In this document: one piece after another, positions 45,468 to 54,010 of the stretch
Layout: every line of letters begins with the position of its first letter
Numbering within the stretch: position 1 is the stretch's first letter
Source of the DNA: Arcticibacterium luteifluviistationis
GTDB lineage: Bacteria > Bacteroidota > Bacteroidia > Cytophagales > Spirosomataceae
Direction of reading: 5' to 3'
DNA length: 64,000 bases
Assembly (NCBI RefSeq): GCF_003258705.1
Contig: NZ_CP029480.1
Span: 1,240,001-1,304,000, forward strand
Notes under the pieces: generated by a model
Database searches by the model: none
Seen by the model: the letters and a program-made list of their open reading frames with translations, nothing else
Told to the model about the DNA's origin: nothing
Program-made: the position numbers and the translations under genes

Positions 45468-48272
45468 ATGACCCGATCAAATAAAACATTACTTCTTTTT
45501 ACTCTTTTATGCTTGACACATTTGAGTCAAGCCCGTGACTTTTATGTTGCAAAAAGTGGAAACGACTTAAACAAAGGAACAAAAAAAAGCCCCTTCCATA
45601 CTTTTGAAAGGGCAATCAAGGAGGTAGAAAAATTGGCAGGGCAAGAAAAAGTAACCGTCTGGTTCTATGAGGGTACATACTACCTTGATAAAACTATTAC
45701 CTTAAGTTCAGAGTATTCAGGTACTGAAGAATACCCAGTCACATTTACTGCCATACCGGGTGCAAAAGTGATTATAAAAGGTTCAAAGAAACTCGAAAAC
45801 CTTAATTGGAAACCATATAAAAATGGCATTCTTGTAGCACAATTGCCCTCTGGTCTAAACTTTGACCAATTATTTATTAATAGTACGCGACAAGTCAGAG
45901 CACGTTTTCCAAACTATGACTATGAGAACCCCTTGCGTGGTGGCAAAGGTTATCAGCAAGTTTCGGGTGGAACAGACCGTCGTTATGACGAATGGTTTTC
46001 TTATAATCCCGATACGTTTACAAATAAAGACTGGAAGAATCCAGAAACCGGTATTGTACATGCCTTCCAAAGCCACAACTGGGGCAACATGCAGTATAAA
46101 ATCAAAAAAGTAAATAAAAACGAAGAGAAAGTTTACCTCGATGAGGGCGGTTGGCAATTGCAGCGTTCACACGGAATTGGAGGAAAAGGCTCTAAGGCTT
46201 CTTGGTTTTTCATTGACAACATTTTTGAAGAGCTAGATGTGGCCCGTGAGTGGTTCTTTGATAAAGAAACAAACCTGCTTTACTATTATCCTGAGGAAGG
46301 AACTGACTTGAACAATGCTCTGGTAGAAGTCCCAGTTTTAAAAGACCTGATTCAATTAAAAGGAAGTTCAGAAAAGCCCGTTAAACACATCACTTTTAAT
46401 GGATTCACATTTACCCAATCACTAAGTGTCTTTATGGATACTTATGAGCCTGTAGCTAGAGGTGATTGGGCTATCCATCGAGGAGGAGCTGTTTATATGG
46501 AAGGAGCAGAAAACTGTCAGGTCGTAGATTGCAACTTTGAATATTTAGGTGGCAATGGCGTTTTTATGAGCTCATACAATCGTTATAATAAAGTGTCTTC
46601 TTGTCGCTTTGTACATACTGGTGAAAGTGCCGTGGCTTTTGTGGGTTTACCATCCGCCGTACGCTTTTATCAAACATGGGACGATAAAGAAATCTTGGGC
46701 AAAAACTGGGAGGAGATGTATAAAGGAATGGATTTAAAACCAGACCCAAAATCACCAGATTACCCTCAAAACTGTACTGTAGAAAACAGTATCATGCACG
46801 ATTTTGGAGACTACGGAAAGCAAGTCGCGGGTGTATTTATTTCTATGAGCCATAAAATAACAGCATCTCATAATACCATTTACAACTGTCCCAGAGCAGG
46901 CATTTGCATAAACGACGGTACTTGGGGCGGACACATCATAGAATTCAATGACATTTGGGAAACTGTAAGAGAGACTGGCGAACATGGCCCTTTTAACTCT
47001 TGGGGACGCGAGCGTCAATGGCGAGGTTCAAGAGGTTTGGATGACCATTTCTTGAAAGAATTGACCAAACTCGATGCTATTGATAATGTCATTATAAGAA
47101 ACAACCGTATTGCCAATTATAGAAAATCTATCAGTGCAGGAAACTGGACCATAGATTTGGATGATGGCTCTAGTTACTTTGAAATTTACAACAATCTAAA
47201 CCTTGGTTCCACCATCAAATTAAGAGATGGCATGGCTCGTAAAGTGTTTAATAACATCACCGTAAGTGCGGTTCCCCTTGGATGGCACGTTTGGCCAAAA
47301 GATTCTGAAGACGAGATTTATAAAAACATTTTTGTAATTTCTGGAGCCATCCCTGGGAAAGAAGAACCTACCAAAAACTTCATACGAGATGTGGCTTTAC
47401 CTACCGACAGACCTTGGAGTAAACATTATGACAATAATCTCTACTGGAACATTAACTATCCTGACAGTTTTGAAGTAACGGCAGGTGTCAACTTTAATGA
47501 CTGGCAAAAGAAAGGTTACGATTTAAACGCCACGGCTGCCAACCCACTATTCATCAATCCACAAGAAGGAAACTTTCAGGTAAAAGATAACTCTCCTGCA
47601 TTAAAACTTGGCTTTGAAAACTTCCCTATGGATAAGTTTGGGCATCAAATGACCCGTATTACTCCTTATGGCGGCGATTTCTCCGAAGAAACCTTAGTCA
47701 GTTTAGAAGCTGATATCCGTGTAGAAAATGGTAAGCAAATTTATTATACTTTAGATGGCTCCGTGCCAACAGTGAACAGCCTAAAATATACCACAGCTAT
47801 GCCATTAAAAGAATCAGCCATTCTTAAAGCTCAAACATTTACTGCTGATGGACTCCCCGTAGGGTTCATATCAGAAGCCACTTTCACCAAAGTAAAAGAA
47901 GTATCCTACCCAAGTTGGTATAATACGCTAATAGCTGGAACATACTTAGGCGATAAAGAAGAAAATACTAAAAAAGCACTTGAGGCAGAACTAGCAGGTG
48001 CGATTCTAATAAACATTGCAGAAGACCCTGACCTTATAGACGCCACTGGAGGATATGATTATGGTTGTTACATAAAATCTATAGATGCAAAAAAAGGAAA
48101 AATGTGGTTAGACGCTGGCTTGGATAAAGATTGGGTAATTCAAGAAATAAATGGAACTAGGGTTCAAAACATTGCCGATTTGCAAAAGTATTCACAAGAA
48201 TATCAAGGAAAAAAAGTAAGTTTGACTGGAGCAAGAGATTATAAACGAAAGAAATTTAAGGTCATTTTTTAG
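45468..48272 (+). CDS. Parallel beta-helix protein with chitobiase-like and PDZ tail
   Basis: The 934-residue secreted protein (signal peptide to about QAR, residue 22) shares its core with the protein at 36795: FYVAKSGNDLNKGTKKSPF, the parallel beta-helix (about 280-650), WGGHIIEFNDIWETV and HGPFNSWGRERQW. After the shared linker LKLGFENFPMDKFG come a chitobiase/hexosaminidase C-terminal-like beta-sandwich (about 745-805, IYYTLDGSVPTVNSLKY) and a PDZ-like domain (about 845-934, GCYIKSIDAKKG, WVIQEINGTRVQNIADLQKY). It is likely a glycan-active hydrolase or lyase, with the tail domains for binding or tethering. It is followed by a sulfatase 2 bp downstream. Confidence 0.8.
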   Translation: MTRSNKTLLLFTLLCLTHLSQARDFYVAKSGNDLNKGTKKSPFHTFERAIKEVEKLAGQEKVTVWFYEGTYYLDKTITLSSEYSGTEEYPVTFTAIPGAKVIIKGSKKLENLNWKPYKNGILVAQLPSGLNFDQLFINSTRQVRARFPNYDYENPLRGGKGYQQVSGGTDRRYDEWFSYNPDTFTNKDWKNPETGIVHAFQSHNWGNMQYKIKKVNKNEEKVYLDEGGWQLQRSHGIGGKGSKASWFFIDNIFEELDVAREWFFDKETNLLYYYPEEGTDLNNALVEVPVLKDLIQLKGSSEKPVKHITFNGFTFTQSLSVFMDTYEPVARGDWAIHRGGAVYMEGAENCQVVDCNFEYLGGNGVFMSSYNRYNKVSSCRFVHTGESAVAFVGLPSAVRFYQTWDDKEILGKNWEEMYKGMDLKPDPKSPDYPQNCTVENSIMHDFGDYGKQVAGVFISMSHKITASHNTIYNCPRAGICINDGTWGGHIIEFNDIWETVRETGEHGPFNSWGRERQWRGSRGLDDHFLKELTKLDAIDNVIIRNNRIANYRKSISAGNWTIDLDDGSSYFEIYNNLNLGSTIKLRDGMARKVFNNITVSAVPLGWHVWPKDSEDEIYKNIFVISGAIPGKEEPTKNFIRDVALPTDRPWSKHYDNNLYWNINYPDSFEVTAGVNFNDWQKKGYDLNATAANPLFINPQEGNFQVKDNSPALKLGFENFPMDKFGHQMTRITPYGGDFSEETLVSLEADIRVENGKQIYYTLDGSVPTVNSLKYTTAMPLKESAILKAQTFTADGLPVGFISEATFTKVKEVSYPSWYNTLIAGTYLGDKEENTKKALEAELAGAILINIAEDPDLIDATGGYDYGCYIKSIDAKKGKMWLDAGLDKDWVIQEINGTRVQNIADLQKYSQEYQGKKVSLTGARDYKRKKFKVIF

Positions 48273-48274
48273 AC

Positions 48275-49804
48275 ATGAAAAAGAGCATACTTTTAAGCCT
48301 AGCATTTGGTATTTCACTCCTAATTTTAACTGGCTGTAATGACAAAGAGTTGTCAAAGACAAAACCTAATGTCATATTTATTCTGGCCGATGACATGGGC
48401 TATGGTGATGTGTCTTCTTTCAATGAAAACTCTAAAATACAGACTCCCAATATTGATAAACTAGGTGAGCAGGGTGTCAAATTCACTGACGCACATACTA
48501 GCAGTGCTGTATGCACACCCACCAGGTATGGCGTTTTGACCGGCAGATACAATTGGAGGTCAAGGCTAAAGCAAGGTGTTTTATTTGGTTATGACAAAGC
48601 TCTTATTTCTCAAAACAGAAAAACCTTACCAAGCTTTTTACAAGATAACGGTTACAAAACAGCAGGCATTGGAAAATGGCATTTAGGCTGGGACTGGAAG
48701 AATATAGAAGCTGGTAAAGACAGTATTGATTATTCTCAAAGTGTAGAAAATGGACCTTCCACTTTAGGATTTGATTATTTTTATGGGTTTAACGGTTCTT
48801 TAGATATGCCTCCTTATGTATGGGTTGAAAATGATAAGCCCACCATGGTTCCTACCAAAAGCACGGTGAATAAAGGAAAGCAGTCTTGGTGGCGAGAAGG
48901 ACTAACGTCTGATGATTTTTCTCACGAACTCGTTTTACCCCATATCACGGATAAAACGATTAGCTACATTGAAGAAAACGCTAATAAAGACAAGCCTTTC
49001 TTTGTTTATATGCCTTTACCTGCCCCTCACACTCCTATTCTTCCTACAGAAGAGTTTAGAGGAAAAAGTGGTCTAAATGATTACGGAGACTTTGTAATAA
49101 TGGTAGATGCTTTGGTAGGCCGAATAATGGCTTCGCTAGAAGAGCAAGGTATTGCGGATAACACCATTTTAATATTCACTGCCGACAATGGCTGCTCTAA
49201 CCAAGCCGATTTTGACGAGTTGGCTACTAAAGGCCATGACCCAAGTTATGTTTACCGTGGGCATAAAGCAGATATTTTTGAAGGTGGACACCGAGTACCC
49301 TATGTCGTTAGATGGCCAAATAAAGTCAAACCGGGTAAGTCAGACCAGCTCGTTTGTACCACGGATTTATTTGCAACACTAGCCGATGTATTAGATGTAC
49401 CTCTTGAGGATAATGCAGCGGAAGATAGTTTTAGCTTTTTGTCTTTATTAAATGTTCCGACAAATAAACCAAAGAGAACAAGTATTATTCACCATTCTAT
49501 CAATGGCTCTTTTGCTTATAGAAAAGCCGAATGGAAAACTATTTTTTGTCCTGACTCAGGAGGTTGGAGTGCCCCAAAACCTGGTTCAGACGGCATAGAA
49601 AACCTTCCTCCTTTTCAAGTTTATAATTTGACAAATGATGCCGCGGAAGAAAAGAACCTATTTGAACAAAATCCAGAAGTATTTGCTCAACATAAAAAAG
49701 AGCTAGCCGATATCATCTTAAATGGAAGAAGTACGCCTGGAACACCTCAGGAAAATGATGCCATAGACTTTGAGTGGAAACAAGTTGACTTTATTAAGCA
49801 ATAG
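48275..49804 (+). CDS. Family S1 sulfatase, lipoprotein
   Basis: The 509-residue sulfatase has a lipobox (LTGC, Cys21). It shows PNVIFILADDMGYGD, the formylglycine site Cys80 in CTPTRYGVLTGRYNWRS, GKWHLGWDW and TADNG. RYNWRS after the active-site helix is typical of one large S1 subgroup. It is probably anchored in the outer or inner membrane facing the periplasm, and removes sulfate before or after the beta-helix enzyme acts. It is the last gene before the repeat island at 49.8 kb. Confidence 0.95.
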   Translation: MKKSILLSLAFGISLLILTGCNDKELSKTKPNVIFILADDMGYGDVSSFNENSKIQTPNIDKLGEQGVKFTDAHTSSAVCTPTRYGVLTGRYNWRSRLKQGVLFGYDKALISQNRKTLPSFLQDNGYKTAGIGKWHLGWDWKNIEAGKDSIDYSQSVENGPSTLGFDYFYGFNGSLDMPPYVWVENDKPTMVPTKSTVNKGKQSWWREGLTSDDFSHELVLPHITDKTISYIEENANKDKPFFVYMPLPAPHTPILPTEEFRGKSGLNDYGDFVIMVDALVGRIMASLEEQGIADNTILIFTADNGCSNQADFDELATKGHDPSYVYRGHKADIFEGGHRVPYVVRWPNKVKPGKSDQLVCTTDLFATLADVLDVPLEDNAAEDSFSFLSLLNVPTNKPKRTSIIHHSINGSFAYRKAEWKTIFCPDSGGWSAPKPGSDGIENLPPFQVYNLTNDAAEEKNLFEQNPEVFAQHKKELADIILNGRSTPGTPQENDAIDFEWKQVDFIKQ

Positions 49805-49813
49805 ATTTCCCCA

Positions 49814-49912
49814 CTCAGAGTCTCCGTCAGGGACTCTGAGCATTGAATGTAATAAGTTCCCAAAACACTACCTATAGTCATTGGCAGTTTATTTTTTATA
49901 ACAGCAGAATGC
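49814..49912 (+). repeat. 99-bp direct repeat copy A with hairpin
   Basis: It matches 51195-51293 at 91 of 99 positions without gaps. It begins with a hairpin, CTCAGAGTC (49814-49822) with GACTCTGAG (49832-49840), with CC/GG pairs inside. It starts 9 bp after the sulfatase stop. The stretch to 50053 shows no gene, only degenerate pieces of the same repeat family. Confidence 0.9.
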
Positions 49913-50053
49913 TTGACAGAGATTTATCAGGTGATATCTATATTGCCATTGGTATGACTATCTTGGTATTAGCGTAATTTGAAAAGAAGGTTACAAAGTC
50001 CTTTGCGGAGACTCTGTAAAAGGGAAAGAAGGCCTAGAGACTCATATTTCATG

Positions 50054-50103
50054 CGGTCCTTAGACCGAAAAACATATTCCACAAAGTCAAAAAGACTTTG
50101 CGG
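50054..50103 (+). repeat. Double-hairpin repeat unit, copy 1
   Basis: The first hairpin is CGGTC-CTTA-GACCG (50054-50067). A spacer AAAAACATATT follows, then the second hairpin CCACAAAGTC-AAAAA-GACTTTGCGG (50079-50103). The same unit recurs at 50640 (same direction) and 51302 (inverted). Confidence 0.85.
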
Positions 50104-50143
50104 AGCGAGGATTACCCCCAGGAAACAAAATCTTTAGATAAAT

Positions 50144-50602
50144 ATGAAATTTGACATAGCATTAACCATCGACCGAAAGGTACAAAGTAAGGCTTCAATA
50201 GTCCATTCCGTTGCAAAGAGGATAGGAGTTTTTTTTGCAGACAAAAAATATGGAGTTGGGATTAATGAATTCTTAGTCGGTGTTGCCATTGTAAATCCGT
50301 CAAAAGGGTTTGAGCATTTATTCAAAGAGTATAAACCAAAGTTGATACCTTCGAAAAAAAGTATAAATGAATATACCAAAGAAGAAATTTTAATTGAAAA
50401 GCAGTTTCATTACTCAATTAGAATTGATGGAGATGACTTTTCAAAATTCACTGAGGCTTCGGAAATAATTTGTCGAGAAATGGTGGTTTCTGCTATTTTT
50501 AGTTCATTAAATGCTGCGTTACCAATTTTATCAAAAATTAAAAGTTTTGAGGCCGTGAAGTTTAAAAATGATTGCGACCAATTTTTGACTGAATTCAAAT
50601 AA
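50144..50602 (+). CDS. Uncharacterised protein, 152 aa
   Basis: I do not recognise this protein. It has no signal peptide or membrane segment and is predicted soluble alpha/beta. It has a basic N-terminus (MKFDIALTIDRKVQSKAS), a conserved-looking core (YGVGINEFLVGVAIVNPSKGF), and an acidic stretch (FHYSIRIDGDDFSKF) before C-terminal helices. It stands alone inside the hairpin-repeat island and differs in character from its secreted, glycan-active neighbours, so it may be a cargo gene carried with the repeats, for example an immunity-type or stress protein. That idea rests on position only. Confidence 0.6.
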   Translation: MKFDIALTIDRKVQSKASIVHSVAKRIGVFFADKKYGVGINEFLVGVAIVNPSKGFEHLFKEYKPKLIPSKKSINEYTKEEILIEKQFHYSIRIDGDDFSKFTEASEIICREMVVSAIFSSLNAALPILSKIKSFEAVKFKNDCDQFLTEFK

Positions 50603-50611
50603 CTGCTGTGC

Positions 50612-50626
50612 AAGGTCTTCGACCTT
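50612..50626. terminator. Small hairpin after the 152-aa gene
   Basis: AAGGTC-TTC-GACCTT is a perfect 6-bp stem 10 bp after the stop codon. It could end transcription or be another fragment of the repeat family. Confidence 0.4.
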
Positions 50627-50639
50627 ACTTGTATGGAGG

Positions 50640-50729
50640 CGGTCTTTAGACCGAAAAACATATTCCACAAAGTCTAACCAGTCTGCCGATTTATCCGCCG
50701 AATGGAGGACAGGCAGGAAGACTTTGCGG
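50640..50729 (+). repeat. Double-hairpin repeat unit, copy 2, with nested insert
   Basis: CGGTC-TTTA-GACCG (50640-50653) and the spacer AAAAACATATT are as in copy 1. The second hairpin has the same arms, CCACAAAGTC (50665-50674) and GACTTTGCGG (50720-50729), but they are separated by 45 bp instead of 5. The insert itself folds (CTGCC with GGCAG, then TCCGCC-GAAT-GGAGGA). Confidence 0.8.
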
Positions 50730-50773
50730 AGCAGGGACTCTGAATGGCTACTGTGAGGGGGGAAAACTGGCCT

Positions 50774-51148
50774 TCATTGTTGTTTCGATTTATTAAATAA
50801 TGAGTAAATTCCATGAACAATAGAAAAAATTGCAATTAATCCTAACCATATTTCTAAAAGATCTTTAATCATTCTAGACCAAAATTGAGGCGTCCAAGTT
50901 CTATCCATCCGTGTTAAAAATATCAAAATAATAAATAAAGGCAGTGTACTTGTGTTGAAAACTAAACCAATACCATAAGACTGTTTATTCTTTTTAAGGT
51001 GCTTAACTAAAAAAAGGTTAATACCCACATGAATTATTCCCATAACAATAAGACCACCCTGATATAAAAAATAGCCAGATGCCAAGCCAAGCAAAATACC
51101 AATAGCGGATATAATATTGTAGAACACTATTTCATTTAGTTTAATCAT
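50774..51148 (-). CDS. Small integral membrane protein, ~124 aa
   Basis: The ATG at 51148 begins a hydrophobic protein directly; starts at 51169 and 51307 are possible, but the longest reads back through the 99-bp repeat, which is unlikely to be coding. About four membrane helices are visible (FYNIISAIGILLGLASGYFLYQ, GGLIVMGIIHVGINLFLV, STLPLFIILIFL, IWLGLIAIFSIVHGIYSLF) with basic loops. I do not recognise a family. It is convergent with the 152-aa gene and also lies within the repeat island, and may be cargo of it. Confidence 0.6.
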   Translation of the reverse strand: MIKLNEIVFYNIISAIGILLGLASGYFLYQGGLIVMGIIHVGINLFLVKHLKKNKQSYGIGLVFNTSTLPLFIILIFLTRMDRTWTPQFWSRMIKDLLEIWLGLIAIFSIVHGIYSLFNKSKQQ

Positions 51149-51194
51149 CCTTATCTGAAGCCCTCTCATATATATATCGCCATTCTTTTCCCAT

Positions 51195-51293
51195 CTCAGA
51201 ATCTCCGTCAGGGACTCTGAGCATTGAATGTAAAAAGTTTCCAAAACACCACCTATAGTCGTTGCCAGTTTATTTTTTATATCAGCAGAATCC
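51195..51293 (+). repeat. 99-bp direct repeat copy B with hairpin
   Basis: Partner of 49814-49912 (8 mismatches, no gaps). The two copies bracket the 152-aa gene and most of the membrane-protein gene. It starts with CTCAGAATC...GACTCTGAG. Confidence 0.9.
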
Positions 51294-51301
51294 GCCCCGC
51301 T

Positions 51302-51351
51302 CCGCAAGGTCTTTTTGACCTAGCGGAATATGTTTTTCGGTCTTCAGACCG
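51302..51351 (-). repeat. Double-hairpin repeat unit, copy 3, inverted
   Basis: It reads in the opposite direction to copies 1 and 2: CCGCAAGGTC-TTTTT-GACCTAGCGG (51302-51326), then the inverted spacer AATATGTTTTT, then CGGTC-TTCA-GACCG (51338-51351). Paired substitutions (AAGGTC/GACCT here, AAAGTC/GACTTT in copy 1) keep the stem. Confidence 0.85.
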
Positions 51352-51404
51352 ATTTAGTGAAATTACACAAATAAACCCTTGTCCAATGGTTTTACCTTTT
51401 CCCT

Positions 51405-51431
51405 CTCAGAGTCTCCGTTAGGGACTCTGAG
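51405..51431. repeat. Hairpin repeat, third CTCAGAGTC copy
   Basis: CTCAGAGTC-TCCGTTAGG-GACTCTGAG repeats only the hairpin head of the 99-bp repeats. The sequence diverges soon after. From 51432 to 51696 nothing else is recognisable apart from the 5' region of the lyase gene. Confidence 0.85.
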
Positions 51432-51696
51432 CAATGAAAGCCAAAGGTACCTCTGTTACCACCTGATTCCCATCTAATAAATAGAAGCTATTTCGTTTTC
51501 TCAGCCAATAGCTAATTATTGAACATAGCCAATAATTTCTAGGCATAAATAAGCACTATTTCACTCAAATAACTCATAATTTATAGCCCATGAAACATGA
51601 GTAATACACTAGGGGCTAGAAAAGGGATAATATTGCATATAGCAAAAAGTGGAGAATCGCTCTGCTTTTTGAATTATGATACTTTAATCTATAATT

Positions 51697-53991
51697 ATGC
51701 TAAGAAGCTTATTTCTCCTTTTGTTTTGTGCTTTTGTACTTTCGGCCAATGCCCAAAACAGGAAATACCTAATCTATACGGATGAAAATATTGCTCGCCT
51801 TAAAGAACAAATAAAGAATAATGAATCTGTAAAAAAGAACTGGGAGAACCAGCATCAGCATGCCCTAGAATTATTAGAGAAAAAAAAGCTAAGGTCTTCA
51901 GACGGTCTCTTACTAGGCTTGGCCTACAGGCTAAGCGGCGAAGAGAAATTTGCCGCTAGGCTAAAAACACTACTTTTTGATTATGCCGCTCAACAAACTT
52001 GGGAAGGTAGAACATTGCTTCAAAGAGACCCACCTTGGCAAGCGGGATTAGGAACCTCGCACACCAGTTACGATATAGCCATGGGCTATGACAGCATTTA
52101 TGATTTTCTAACAAAAAATGAGCGAAAAGAATTAGCACAACGCATAGTGGACTTGGGTATAGTACCAGCAAGAGAAGACTGGCTAGACCCTGCAAAGAAT
52201 ATGCACACTTTTGACACCATGGGTCATAACTGGTGGAGTGCCTGTGTTTACATGTCCGGCTTTGCTTCCTTAGCTGTAAGAGACGAAATACCAGAAGCTA
52301 CCAACTGGGCTAAAGAAACAGAAGGATATACTCAGGAGTGGATGAGCTTCACAGGTAGCGTTCTCCAAAACAAACCGCCAACATTTGACAAAGACGGTGG
52401 CTTTTACGAAAGTCTTAATTATGCGGAATATGCCGCTTCGCAATACTTATTATTTCTCTCTGCTTATAAAAACGTGTGGCCAAAAGCCACCTATTATCAG
52501 TCACCTATACTAGATAATTTAGGAGACTTTTTCATCAACACCACGTATTACACTGACGGCGAGAATGATTTAGCCGTAAACTTTGGAGATGCCAACGTTA
52601 AAGCTACTGGCGAAAGAATAATTAAACTCCTATGGTCTGTTGGTTTTCAAAAGGAGCAGTACGCTTGGTACTTAAACCAAGTAAAAAATGAGGAATCTAA
52701 ATATTGGAAATCTGCAGAAGCATTGGCATTAATGCCAAATTTGCCAACGCTGAGTAAATCTTATGTCCCTAATAGCCATAAATCACACCTTTATGAAGAT
52801 ATGGGCTGGGCTACCATGAGAAACTCTTGGGATGACAACAAAACCATATTAGCTGTCAAATCAGGCTTTACATGGAATCACGCTCATGCCGATGCAGGTT
52901 CCTATATTTTATTTCATAATGGCAAAAACCTTATCATAGACCCCGGAAGTGCCAGCTATTTGAGCCCACTTTATACAGAGTATTACTGCCAAAGCGAAGC
53001 TCACAACGTTGTCTTTTTTGATGGCAAAGCCCAAAACAGAAACGACCCTTACTTCGGAAACGTCAATTCAGGTTCACTGCATAGCCTTATTGAAGGAAAA
53101 AACTTCAAATACTTACTGGCAAATGCCACTGGCCCCTATTCTCAGATTCTTGCCAGAAACTATCGAAACTTTATTTGGGTGGGCGATGTAATTTTGGTTA
53201 TTGATGATTTATTGGCCTATGAGCCAGGTCAATTTGAGTGGTTATTACACTATAATGGCGAGTCAAACTTAAAAGGTGGTATTGATTTAAAAATCCAAGA
53301 TGAAGACGCCAAAATAAGAGTTCGTCCGCTATTTCCTGAGACTTTCCCTCCGGGTGGCGAGCGTCCTCATGACTTCCCTGAAAACATGCGGCTGACAGAG
53401 AAAATGGGTTACGCAGACCATAAACCTGAAGTTAGTAAGCCTTATTGGTCTATCAGTCATTTTGAAAAAACGACTCGTACCAAATTTGTTACCGCCATCA
53501 TTTTAGAGAATGAAAATGAGCTACCAATTATTACTCGCGACTACGGTAAAAACTATTTAAAAATATCTATTACTCAAAAAGGGGAAACCACGGTAGTGTA
53601 TTTTAATCTACTGGCCGATGGCCGTTTAAAGCACCGAAATAGCCAAATAAACATAGAAGGTTGGGAAACCGATGCCTACCTAACAGTTTTAAAGTTTGAC
53701 GAAAACACTGACAATACGGACATCAATAATATCAACGAAGTGTTCATAGGCCATGGCAGTTATTTAAGAAGAGACTCTCAGACTTTATTGCATTCGCTTT
53801 CAAAACACTACACACTTGTTGAAGATTTTGGAAAGAATCCGAAAATAAAGTTTGACGGTCAGCCCAATGCTACTGTTAACCTTTATAATGCAGAGAAAGT
53901 CAAAAGCATCACGCTCAATGAAAATGCAAAAACCGTAAGTTACGATGCGTCAAAAAACACAATACGATTTCAGATAAGAGATAATAAATAA
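51697..53991 (+). CDS. Heparinase II/III-type polysaccharide lyase, 764 aa
   Basis: The 764-residue secreted protein (signal peptide MLRSLFLLLFCAFVLSANAQ) has an alpha/alpha toroid domain (about 25-360, with MGHNWWSACVYMSG and GGFYESLNYAEYA) and a heparinase II/III beta-sandwich. Likely catalytic residues are His395 and His397 in WNHAHADAG, a Tyr in YTEYYCQ and His436 in EAHNVV. Its length and layout are closer to PL12/PL17/PL21-type lyases than the two ~930-residue paralogues. It should produce unsaturated uronates for the KduI/KduD route. It starts a fresh rightward run of glycan genes after the repeat island. Confidence 0.9.
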   Translation: MLRSLFLLLFCAFVLSANAQNRKYLIYTDENIARLKEQIKNNESVKKNWENQHQHALELLEKKKLRSSDGLLLGLAYRLSGEEKFAARLKTLLFDYAAQQTWEGRTLLQRDPPWQAGLGTSHTSYDIAMGYDSIYDFLTKNERKELAQRIVDLGIVPAREDWLDPAKNMHTFDTMGHNWWSACVYMSGFASLAVRDEIPEATNWAKETEGYTQEWMSFTGSVLQNKPPTFDKDGGFYESLNYAEYAASQYLLFLSAYKNVWPKATYYQSPILDNLGDFFINTTYYTDGENDLAVNFGDANVKATGERIIKLLWSVGFQKEQYAWYLNQVKNEESKYWKSAEALALMPNLPTLSKSYVPNSHKSHLYEDMGWATMRNSWDDNKTILAVKSGFTWNHAHADAGSYILFHNGKNLIIDPGSASYLSPLYTEYYCQSEAHNVVFFDGKAQNRNDPYFGNVNSGSLHSLIEGKNFKYLLANATGPYSQILARNYRNFIWVGDVILVIDDLLAYEPGQFEWLLHYNGESNLKGGIDLKIQDEDAKIRVRPLFPETFPPGGERPHDFPENMRLTEKMGYADHKPEVSKPYWSISHFEKTTRTKFVTAIILENENELPIITRDYGKNYLKISITQKGETTVVYFNLLADGRLKHRNSQINIEGWETDAYLTVLKFDENTDNTDINNINEVFIGHGSYLRRDSQTLLHSLSKHYTLVEDFGKNPKIKFDGQPNATVNLYNAEKVKSITLNENAKTVSYDASKNTIRFQIRDNK

Positions 53992-54010
53992 CCCTAGAAA
54001 TACAAGACCC

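Noticed and set aside
50410-50670. 86-codon minus-strand frame opposite the 152-aa gene
   Set aside because: Its upstream part runs into the double-hairpin repeat and it is complementary to the better plus-strand frame.
49814-51431. CRISPR array
   Set aside because: The repeats are few, unevenly spaced, differ in orientation and have no unique spacers of constant length, and no cas genes are nearby.
51597-51785. 62-codon frame beginning before the lyase gene
   Set aside because: It overlaps the lyase signal peptide in another frame. The downstream part is the out-of-frame reading of the lyase coding sequence.
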